From Isosphaera sp. (lineage in GTDB: Bacteria; Planctomycetota; Planctomycetia; Gemmatales; Gemmataceae): 48,428 nucleotides of DNA. The first letter of the stretch is position 1; each line of letters starts with the position of its first letter. Where the stretch lies: positions 1 through 48,428 of the forward strand of contig PNKH01000058.1 of assembly GCA_013822345.1 (NCBI GenBank), read 5' to 3'. A program made the position numbers and the translations under genes. Shown here piece after piece: positions 15,330 through 22,524 of this stretch. Below the pieces are notes generated by a model, which was not told the origin of the DNA, did not search any database, and saw nothing but the letters and a program-made list of their open reading frames with translations.

Positions 15330-15692
15330 GGGAGCCTCCGTAGGCTCGATGCGGCGTGTCCCGCGAAGGCACCCGGCAGAAGTCTCCCCCCGGTCGCAGG
15401 GCGCAACCAGGCAGATGCCGACCGCCTTCGCGGGACGCGCCTCGATTAGGCGAGGTCGAGGGGTAGTCCGGACCGTTCGGCGGCGGACCCACCCGGCGAG
15501 TCGGTAAGGACGCATGGAGGTGAGAGGTTAGACTGGGCATCGCGACTCCAGGTGAAGGTATCCCCTGCCGCACTGGGAGAGAGGTCCGTGCCTACAGAGA
15601 TAGGCAATGCACTCGATCACACGGGGGAATTCAGTCAAGGACTTTCGAGTAAGAATGTTCCACTAGGGCAGTCAACACGGGCGACGATTCGA
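15330..15692. other. Gap between DUF1559 and PQQ genes
   Basis: These 363 bases contain no convincing gene. They hold the DUF1559 ribosome-binding site, an imperfect inverted repeat (15354-15440), and the downstream end of the PQQ operon at 15693. The apparent N-terminal extension of DUF1559 through this region has no recognisable domain. No clear T-rich terminator was found. Confidence 0.5.
15354..15440. repeat. Imperfect inverted repeat, 17-bp arms
   Basis: GCGTGTCCCGCGAAGGC (15354-15370) is the reverse complement, with one mismatch, of the segment 15424-15440, leaving a 53-nt loop. Weaker complementarity continues outward into CTCGAT. A second small palindrome CGCCT..AGGCG lies at 15438-15452. 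It could be a long hairpin in the 5' leader of the DUF1559 transcript, a terminator for the upstream neighbours, or a dispersed REP-like element. Confidence 0.5.
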
Positions 15693-18600
15693 TCACTCCC
15701 CGAAGCAGCGGACGGTTCCGTCCTCGCACGTCACGTACAGTCTGCCGCCGGCGGCGGCCAACCCCGCCTGGATCACCCCGGCGTCGAGCGGGACGACCGC
15801 CAGTTCCGTCCCGTCCGTCGTGGAGAAGACGCGGAGCTCGCCGGTCTTCGCGCCGTTCCGGTCCGGCGGGCTGCTGAGGCCGACCACCATCTTGTCGGCC
15901 GCGAGGATGACCGCCTTCGGGTACAGCCCCTTGTACTCGTTCCGCTTCGCCAGCCAGTCCGGCGGGGCGCTGGAGTTCTGCCGGCCGGGCAGGTCCTTCT
16001 CCTTCTCCTTCGTCGTGTCCCACAGGGCCCACTCGACCCCGGCCACCCGCGTCACGGCGACGCGGGTGTCGTTGAACGCGATCGTCTCGCCGTGGACTTC
16101 CAGCTTCGGCTTGGTGAGCCGGAACACCCAGCTCCCGTGGTCGGCCCCGGGGCCGCCGTACTCCTCGAGCTGCTGGTTGCGGTACGGCGGGCGGAACCCG
16201 AAGTCGAGGTAGAACGGCATCGGGTGGACCGGCAGCGGCTGCGGCTTGTCCCGCGGCTTCGGCGGCTCGGGCGGGTCGGCGCTCTTGCCCGTCTTCGCGT
16301 CCAGAATGAACCCGGTCATGCTCACCAACGTGCCGTCGCTGATGAGCACGTCGTTCAGCACCTTGTTCGCGTTGTACCCGTACCGCCGCGTCGTCTCGCC
16401 GGCGTCCGGGATCTTCTTCCCCAGCTCGCCCGGCGCGCGCTCGTGGTGGACGCGGTACTTCCACAGCAGCTTGCCGGTGCCGGGCTCGAGGCCGTAGCAG
16501 TAGATGCCGCCGTTGGACTCCGGGTGGTGACCGGCCGCGACGACCAGGGTGCCGTCCACGACCGCGGTGGAGCCGAACAGCGGCCACGACGACTCGACCT
16601 GGTTGTACGCGACCAGGTTCCGCTCGTACGGCGCCGCGAGGAACTTCCACTGGGGCGCGCCGGTGGCCGCGTCGAGGGCGTACACCCGGCCGTCGCGGCA
16701 CCCGAACAGGCACCGCCCGGCGTAGACCGTCGGCGGCGTGTCCACGCGGCCGCCGGCGGTGAACTCCCACACCTTCTTGCCGGTCGCGGCGTCGCGGCAC
16801 TCGACCCGGTGCGCCTCCGGCGCGGCGACGTACAGCCTCCCACCGGCGACCACCGGGGCGCTCGCGGGACCGTTGAAGTTACTCGACTGGAACGCGTCGG
16901 CCGGGATCGGGCCGGCGTCGCGCGCGGGCACCGGTTCAACGGCCGCCTTCCACACCTCGCGCAGTTTCGCGGGGAGCGCGTCGCTCGTAGAACTGCTTCT
17001 CTTGGGGTTCGCGAGGTACGTCGGCCACTCGCCCGCCGCGGGCCACGCCGCGGGCTTCGTCGCTTCAGTGAGCTTCGCCGCCGGAGCGACTTCGAGCCGC
17101 GTGCCGTCCGCGACCGGCTCGCGCGGTTTCTCGCGCGAGGTAGCCATGAACCCGCGGACGCTGACGAAGCACTGGCACCGGTTCGGGGAGTAGAACAGCA
17201 TGCCGTACCCGGGGGTGTGGCCGGTGCCGCAGGTGCCGCGGCTGATCTCGGCCCGCTCCAGTTGCAGCGGGTCGGTCTTCACGTCGATGAAGTTGCCCAT
17301 GCTCATCAGGAGGTAGTTCCTCGACGCCCGACTCATGTCGCACCGCGAGTTCCCCGGCATCGGGTACGCCCCGAGCTTCTTCCCGTCCGCCGCGTTGTAC
17401 ACCTCCAGGGCCAGCGACATCACGTAGATTTTTTTGTCCACGAGGACCATGTCGAGGAGTTGGCCCTTCGAATCCGGGTTGACCTTCCAAACGACCTTGC
17501 CGTCGGCCGGATCGATCCGGGCGAGCAGCAGGTCGCGGCGGCGGCCGATGAACCCCGAGAGGTTGAACGCGTACAGGGAGCCGTCCTGGTAAACCGTTTG
17601 CGAGAGCTCGTGGTCGATCGGGCAGGCCCACTTCTTCTTGCCGGTCTTCAGGTCGAGGGCGAGGATCTCCTTGGCGTCGGAGCCGGGGTAGCGGCCGGCG
17701 TCGCGGCCGCGCGCCCCCGAGGTCACGAAGACCAGGCCCTTGTCGGCGGCCACGGTCGGCAGGTCGACGAACGCCCCCTCGGCCTCCTCGTGCTTCCACC
17801 TCAGATCGCCGGCCTTCGCGTCGAGCGCGTAAACGCCCTTGCCCGCCGTTTGGAGCAACGTGCCCTCGTGCAACACCAGGTTGACGTCGGATTCACCCCC
17901 GTTCTTGAGCTTGCCGGGCCGCCCTCCCTTGTCGAACTTCGTCACGACCTCGCCGGTCGCGGCGTCGAGGCCGACGAGCGGCCCGTTCTCGTCGACGTAC
18001 GTGAAGACCCGCTCGGCCGTCATGACGATGGGCCGGGTCTTATACGGCTTGGCCGTCGTCGCCTTCGACCAGAGGACGACCCCGCTGTGCGCGTCGCGGC
18101 ACACGAGGTACGTCGTCCGCGGCGTCATCTTGCTCCCGCCCGGCGGCTCCCACTCGTACACCGCGCGGCCGCCGGAGAGCCGGAACCCGGTCGTGGGGCT
18201 GGCGCCCGTGCCGACCACCCCGGCGAGCCACTGCAGCCCGGTCGGCGGGCCGACGACCTCGTCCTGCGAGACCGGGTTGCCGTCGGGCCCGTGGTAGAAG
18301 TGCGACCAGTCGTCGCTCCCCTTCGGCAGGGGCTTGACGGTACGCGCCCACTTCCCGCCGCGCCTCAGGTACGACACGCCGTTCGGCGCGAGCACCCGCG
18401 TCACCTCGGCCGCGGGCGGTGCCTTCTCGCCCAGCGCGTCGAGGTCCGCGACGAGCAGGTTGACGAGGTTGTCGGCGTAGGGCAGTCGGTCGAAGGACGC
18501 GACGCGCTCGACCGCGGCCGGGCCGTACAGCGCGCGGTCGCGGATCAGCTTCCGCGCCGCCTCGGCGTGCTTCGCGTCGAGCGTCAGGCCGTGGACGACG

Positions 18601-18824
18601 CGCCTTCCGCCGGTCGCCGCTTCCACCTCGAACGCCCCGTCGGTGGTGCCGAGGTGGACGCTCAGCCCGGCCTCGACACCGGCGGCGCGCAGCACGTCCT
18701 TCGCGGACTCGGGTTGCTCGTCCGCGGCGGCGCTCGTGGGAACGGCGTCCGGCGCGAGGAGGAGCGCGATAGCGAGCAACCCACTCGCGAGAAGCGTCAG
18801 ACCGGCAGCGGGTGAAAGGCGCAT
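15693..18824 (-). CDS. Exported methyltransferase-like/PQQ propeller protein
   Basis: This 1043-residue protein begins with a signal peptide (about 1-33). Residues about 40-165 resemble a degenerate class I methyltransferase fold: GVEAGLSVHLGTTDGAF for the nucleotide loop, LPYADNLVNLLVADLDALG, and EVTRVLAPNGVSYLRRGGKW. The rest is a PQQ-type beta-propeller from WSHFYHGPDGNPVSQDEVVG, with repeated blades such as VYALDAATGAPQWKFLA and ALDLKTGKKKWACPI. Such fusions occur in planctomycetes; SAM would not be expected outside the cytoplasm, so the first domain is probably structural. It is the last gene of the ECF-headed run, 37 nt after the SGNH-like gene, with AGGA eight bases before the ATG. Ligand unknown. 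Confidence 0.9.
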   Translation of the reverse strand: MRLSPAAGLTLLASGLLAIALLLAPDAVPTSAAADEQPESAKDVLRAAGVEAGLSVHLGTTDGAFEVEAATGGRRVVHGLTLDAKHAEAARKLIRDRALYGPAAVERVASFDRLPYADNLVNLLVADLDALGEKAPPAAEVTRVLAPNGVSYLRRGGKWARTVKPLPKGSDDWSHFYHGPDGNPVSQDEVVGPPTGLQWLAGVVGTGASPTTGFRLSGGRAVYEWEPPGGSKMTPRTTYLVCRDAHSGVVLWSKATTAKPYKTRPIVMTAERVFTYVDENGPLVGLDAATGEVVTKFDKGGRPGKLKNGGESDVNLVLHEGTLLQTAGKGVYALDAKAGDLRWKHEEAEGAFVDLPTVAADKGLVFVTSGARGRDAGRYPGSDAKEILALDLKTGKKKWACPIDHELSQTVYQDGSLYAFNLSGFIGRRRDLLLARIDPADGKVVWKVNPDSKGQLLDMVLVDKKIYVMSLALEVYNAADGKKLGAYPMPGNSRCDMSRASRNYLLMSMGNFIDVKTDPLQLERAEISRGTCGTGHTPGYGMLFYSPNRCQCFVSVRGFMATSREKPREPVADGTRLEVAPAAKLTEATKPAAWPAAGEWPTYLANPKRSSSTSDALPAKLREVWKAAVEPVPARDAGPIPADAFQSSNFNGPASAPVVAGGRLYVAAPEAHRVECRDAATGKKVWEFTAGGRVDTPPTVYAGRCLFGCRDGRVYALDAATGAPQWKFLAAPYERNLVAYNQVESSWPLFGSTAVVDGTLVVAAGHHPESNGGIYCYGLEPGTGKLLWKYRVHHERAPGELGKKIPDAGETTRRYGYNANKVLNDVLISDGTLVSMTGFILDAKTGKSADPPEPPKPRDKPQPLPVHPMPFYLDFGFRPPYRNQQLEEYGGPGADHGSWVFRLTKPKLEVHGETIAFNDTRVAVTRVAGVEWALWDTTKEKEKDLPGRQNSSAPPDWLAKRNEYKGLYPKAVILAADKMVVGLSSPPDRNGAKTGELRVFSTTDGTELAVVPLDAGVIQAGLAAAGGRLYVTCEDGTVRCFGE

Positions 18825-18861
18825 CGTCGGCGTCCTGCGGTGGTAGCGGGTCGGGCGGTGG

Positions 18862-19674
18862 TTACGGCCTCTTCGGCGCGGCGCGGGCGTCCCTCTCCGA
18901 CTTCAGCGCGGCGTCCATCTCCTCGGCGCTCCACGCGGGCACGTCCAGCCCGTCGTGCTTCAGCAGCGCCTCGAACCACAGGTGGCTGTACACCGCGTAC
19001 CCGGCCTTCGACGGGTGGAACTCGTCGGCGCCGATGGTGAGCGGGTGGTGCTTCCTCGTCAGCGGCAGGCAGTCGATCGCGCGGTTCGCCTTCGTCTTCT
19101 CGTTGTAGGCGGCGAACACCTTCGGCGCGAACGCCTCGTCGTACTGCCCGCGGCGGTCGGCCCGGTCGTGCGTCTCGAAGTGGTGGTAGGTGCTGACGAA
19201 CACCTCGGCCGCGCCCTTCGCCTTCAGCGCCGCGACGAAGTATCCGAGGGTGTCCACGCCGAGTTTCACCGTCTCGTCGTTCACGACGACCGGCTGGCCC
19301 TTCACCGCCGGCCGCTGCAGCTCGACGCCCGACAGCGCGATGACGATCACCGGGTTGCCGGCCTCCTTCTCCTTCGCCAGCGAGAACGTGTCGAGCCACG
19401 ACCCGGCGTGAACCGCCCCGGTGCGGGCGTCCACCGGCGTTGACCAGCCGGTCGTGAACTTCACCGTGATCGGGCTGTTGCCGCCGAAGTACCGCTTCAG
19501 CTTCTGGTCGAGCTGCCGGCCGCCGGCGTGCGAGTTGGTGACGCACACGACGGTCTTCGGCTTGCCGTCGAAGATCTTCAGCGCGGCCTCGCGCGGCGCG
19601 GGGGCCGGTTCGGCCGCGGGGACGGGGACCGCGACAAAGGCCGCGAGTGCGGCGAGCAGGGATCGGAGAATCAT
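18862..19674 (-). CDS. SGNH/GDSL-like exported hydrolase
   Basis: This 270-residue protein has a signal peptide (about 1-20). The mature part reads like an SGNH-hydrolase-fold protein: VVCVTNSHAGG places a serine (S48) where the nucleophile of block I lies, although the block is NSH rather than GDS, and DEFHPSKAGYAVYSHLWF supplies the DxxH pair (D217, H220) near the C-terminus, as in block V. Middle blocks are less clear. Many SGNH enzymes deacylate lipids or carbohydrates, so ester hydrolysis on glycans is possible. It lies 24 nt after the DUF1501 gene and 37 nt before the PQQ gene. An alternative reading is a non-catalytic SGNH-fold protein. Confidence 0.65.
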   Translation of the reverse strand: MILRSLLAALAAFVAVPVPAAEPAPAPREAALKIFDGKPKTVVCVTNSHAGGRQLDQKLKRYFGGNSPITVKFTTGWSTPVDARTGAVHAGSWLDTFSLAKEKEAGNPVIVIALSGVELQRPAVKGQPVVVNDETVKLGVDTLGYFVAALKAKGAAEVFVSTYHHFETHDRADRRGQYDEAFAPKVFAAYNEKTKANRAIDCLPLTRKHHPLTIGADEFHPSKAGYAVYSHLWFEALLKHDGLDVPAWSAEEMDAALKSERDARAAPKRP

Positions 19675-19698
19675 CGGGAGTGCTCGTGCGACTGCGGG

Positions 19699-20991
19699 TC
19701 AGGTGAACAACTCGGTCAGCGGCTTCACGTGCTCGCCGTCCGCGAGCCGGAACGGGCGGCCGTCCGGGGCGGTATTCGTCTTCGTGTGGTCGACGCCGAG
19801 CCCCCGATAAATGGTCGCGTGCAAGTCCTGAACGGACACCGGGCGCTCGGTCACGTCCATCCCCTTCGCGTCGGTCTTCCCGACCACCCGGCCGCCCTTC
19901 ACCCCGCCCCCGAGGAGCAGCGCCACGCCGGACTTGCCATGGTGGTTGCTCCCGGCCTTGTCGCCCTTGCCGGGCAGCGTCCGGCCCATCTCCCCGACCC
20001 ACACGACCAGCGTCGTGTCCAGCAGCCCGCGGTCCTTCAGGTCGGTGACCAGCGCGGCTAGCGCCGGGTCGGCCGCCCCGCACAGGATCTTGTGCCGAGC
20101 CAGGTGTTCGCCGTGCGTGTCCCAGCCGGTCATCCCGACCTCGACGAACGGCACCCCGGTCTCGACCAGCCGCCGGGCGAGCAGGCAGCCCTCGCCGAAC
20201 GGCGACTTGCCGTACCCCTCGCGGACCTTGAGCGGCTCCCTGGTGAGGTCGAACGCGGCGAGGTGCTTGCTCCGCATGAGCCGCACGGCGCGGCGGGCGG
20301 TCTCCTCCTGGTCGGCCACGACGGCCGAATTCCGCCCCTTCGCGAACTCGCCGCCGAGCGCCGCCCGCAGTTCGAGCCGGTCGTTGAATTCTTTATCGCC
20401 GACCAGCGCCTTCAGGTCGTCCACACCTTTCGCCGGGTCCTTGACCGCGAGGGCCTGGTAGCGCGGGCCGAGGAACCCGGGGCCGTAAGACGTGTACCGC
20501 GACACCGCCTCGTCCCCGGTCACCCCGCCAAAGCACGGCCCGACCTGCACGAACGCGGGGAGGTCCGCGTCCGGGTCGCCGACCTCTTTCGCCACGACCG
20601 ACCCGATGCCGGGGTGGACGACGCCGGTCGTCGCCCGGTAGCCGGTGTGGGTGTAGTACCGGCCGAGGGCGTGGTCCGGCACCGGCGTCTGGAACCCGCG
20701 GACGACCCCGGCGAGGTGGACGAGTTTGGCGAACTGCGGGAACAGCTCGCTCACCTGGACGCCGGGCACCGACGTGGCGGTCGCCCTCGTCAGGCTGGTG
20801 TCCGGGGCGTCCTTCGGGTCGAACGTGTCGAGCTGGCCCGGGCCGCCGGACATGAACAGGAACACCACCTGCTTGGCGGTGGCCTTCGGCGCCGTCGCGG
20901 ACGCGGCGGGCGCGGTGCCGGCGGCCGAGGCCGCGGCACCGGCCGCGGTCGCCGCGAGGAAGTCACGCCGGGAGGGTTCAGCGGGTCGCAT
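19699..20991 (-). CDS. DUF1501 secreted protein
   Basis: This 430-residue DUF1501 protein has a twin-arginine signal (SRRDFLAATAAG at 7-18). Family blocks are FLFMSGGPGQLDTFDPKDA, DLKDRGLLDTTLVVWVGEMGRTL, and NHHGKSGVALLLGGGVKGG. The C-terminus ends with VQDLHATIYRGLGVDHTKT, common to this subgroup. It begins nine nt after the stop of a decayed DUF1553 fragment, matching the DUF1553-then-DUF1501 order seen at 37188/35764. It is followed within 24 nt by the SGNH-like gene. Only a weak ribosome-binding sequence (GGGGCG) precedes the ATG. Role unknown. Confidence 0.92.
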   Translation of the reverse strand: MRPAEPSRRDFLAATAAGAAASAAGTAPAASATAPKATAKQVVFLFMSGGPGQLDTFDPKDAPDTSLTRATATSVPGVQVSELFPQFAKLVHLAGVVRGFQTPVPDHALGRYYTHTGYRATTGVVHPGIGSVVAKEVGDPDADLPAFVQVGPCFGGVTGDEAVSRYTSYGPGFLGPRYQALAVKDPAKGVDDLKALVGDKEFNDRLELRAALGGEFAKGRNSAVVADQEETARRAVRLMRSKHLAAFDLTREPLKVREGYGKSPFGEGCLLARRLVETGVPFVEVGMTGWDTHGEHLARHKILCGAADPALAALVTDLKDRGLLDTTLVVWVGEMGRTLPGKGDKAGSNHHGKSGVALLLGGGVKGGRVVGKTDAKGMDVTERPVSVQDLHATIYRGLGVDHTKTNTAPDGRPFRLADGEHVKPLTELFT

Positions 20992-21000
20992 GGTCGCCCC

Positions 21001-21075
21001 TCAGTGGTTGACTCGGAACTCGGCGGATGTCGGCAGCACCCGGAACAGGTCGGCGCAGGCGGCCGGGCGGTCCTC
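21001..21075 (-). pseudogene. C-terminal remnant of a DUF1553 gene
   Basis: Reading the minus strand from an in-frame TAA (21076-21078) to the TGA at 21001 gives EDRPAACADLF then RVLPTSAEFRVNH, the characteristic C-terminus of DUF1553 proteins. The intact DUF1553 gene at 25084 ends AYADLFWALLTSAEFQVNH. At DNA level the first 63 bases from each stop differ at about ten positions by eye. Everything upstream of this piece is missing, and the DUF1552 gene ends 49 bases away. The piece suggests a DUF1553-DUF1501 pair once stood here and was split by insertion or deletion. Confidence 0.85.
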
Positions 21076-21123
21076 TTACAAACGCACCCGGCCGCGGCCT
21101 TCCCCTCGCCCCCGGTCGGCCCG

Positions 21124-22506
21124 TTACTGGCGGGTCAGGTCGGACAGTTCGCCGGTACTGTCGGCGAAGGCCTTCACCGGGACGCCCATCCGGTCGAGCA
21201 TCGTCACGAACAGGTTGGCGAACGGCACGTCGCCGGGCTTGAGGGGGTTGTTGCCGTCCGACTTCCCGCCCTCGAACGTCGGCGGCGGCCCGAACCGCAG
21301 GTGCCGGCCGTGCCGCAGCCCCAGGCCCCGGCCGCCGGCCACGACCAGCGGCAGGTTCTTGTAGTTGTGCGTCGTGCTGCTCCCGCTCCCGAACAGCAGC
21401 ATGGTGTGGTCGAGCACCGTCCCGTCCCCCTCCGGCGACGCCTTGAGACGCCCGACCAGGTACGCGAACTGCTCGACGAAGAACCGGTCGACCTTCGCCA
21501 GGTTCTCGTACTCCGGGTCGTCGTGCTTGACGTGGGACAGCGTGTGGTGCGTGAGCTTGGAGATGCCCACCCGGGCCGGGAAGTTCTGGAGGACGCCCCA
21601 GTCGGCCTCGCGGGAGAACATGTAGGTCGCCACGCGGGTGCTGTCGGTCCGCAGGGCCAGGACGATCAGGTCGAGCATCGTCCGGATGTAGGCCTGCGGG
21701 CCGGCCGGGTCGTCGTGGGCGGCGTCCAGGTGCAGGCCGGCGGGGTCGACCTTCGGCTTCGGCACGTCCACCCACGCCTCGGACGCGTGGACCCGCCGCT
21801 CGACCTCCCGGACGTTCGTCAGGTACTCGTCGAGCTTGCGGCGGTCGTCGGCCCCGAGCCGCCGGTGCAGCGACGACGCCTCGTCGCGCACCGCGTCGAG
21901 GATGCTGGCGTCCTCGGCGAACCGCGCCCGACGCCCGTCCCGCGTGCCGCCCGGCTCGTCGCCGAACAGCCGCTCGAAGATCAGCCGGGGCTTGGACTCC
22001 GCCGGGATCGGCTGCCCCTGCGAGTTGAACGACAGGGTGGACGCGTACCCCTGGTGGCCGACCCCGCCCTCGCTGGACAGCACCAGCGAGGGCAGCCGAG
22101 TCTCGGCCTGGAAGTGCCGGGCCGCCACCTGGTCCACGGAGATGCTGTTGCGGTAGCCCGGCGAGGCGCCGCTGCCGGCCTTCGCCCCGGTGAGCCAGAT
22201 GTCGGGCGCCTCGTGCCCGTGCCAGGCGCCGCGGTGCCACAGGTTCGTCAGGACCGTCACCTCGTCCCGGCACGCGTCCAGCGGCTTGAGCGTGGGCGAC
22301 AACTGGTAGTCGCGTCCGACGTCGGCCGGGAACCACTGCTTGACGTTCACCCCGTTCGGGAAGAAGAGGCACGCCATCCGCGCCGGCCGCTTGGCCGCGG
22401 GCGCGGCGGCGCGGGCAGCCATGGCGTCCAGGAACGGGAGCCCCATGGCGACGCCACCGGCGCCGCGGAGGAACGTCCGCCGGGACAACTGAATCGGCTT
22501 CCTCAT
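21124..22506 (-). CDS. DUF1552 secreted protein
   Basis: This 460-residue DUF1552 protein starts with a twin-arginine signal (SRRTFLRGAGG at 8-18). Landmarks are ACLFFPNGVNVKQWFPADVG, ISVDQVAARHFQAETRLPSLV, LDEYLTNVREVERRV, ALRTDSTRVATYMFSREAD and DHTMLLFGSGSSTTHNYKNLP, matching the family in order. It follows the DUF1592-type gene by 18 nt, with GGAGAG about five bases before the ATG. Its stop is followed by the DUF1553 remnant. Function unknown; it is always paired with DUF1592 here. Confidence 0.93.
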   Translation of the reverse strand: MRKPIQLSRRTFLRGAGGVAMGLPFLDAMAARAAAPAAKRPARMACLFFPNGVNVKQWFPADVGRDYQLSPTLKPLDACRDEVTVLTNLWHRGAWHGHEAPDIWLTGAKAGSGASPGYRNSISVDQVAARHFQAETRLPSLVLSSEGGVGHQGYASTLSFNSQGQPIPAESKPRLIFERLFGDEPGGTRDGRRARFAEDASILDAVRDEASSLHRRLGADDRRKLDEYLTNVREVERRVHASEAWVDVPKPKVDPAGLHLDAAHDDPAGPQAYIRTMLDLIVLALRTDSTRVATYMFSREADWGVLQNFPARVGISKLTHHTLSHVKHDDPEYENLAKVDRFFVEQFAYLVGRLKASPEGDGTVLDHTMLLFGSGSSTTHNYKNLPLVVAGGRGLGLRHGRHLRFGPPPTFEGGKSDGNNPLKPGDVPFANLFVTMLDRMGVPVKAFADSTGELSDLTRQ

Positions 22507-22524
22507 CGCATCTCTCCGGGTCGG

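Noticed and set aside
14419-15573. DUF1559 protein with an 80-residue N-terminal extension from an upstream ATG
   Set aside because: The extension lacks protein character, contains an inverted repeat, and would put the pilin hydrophobic helix far from the N-terminus; the frameshifted GTG start explains the data better.
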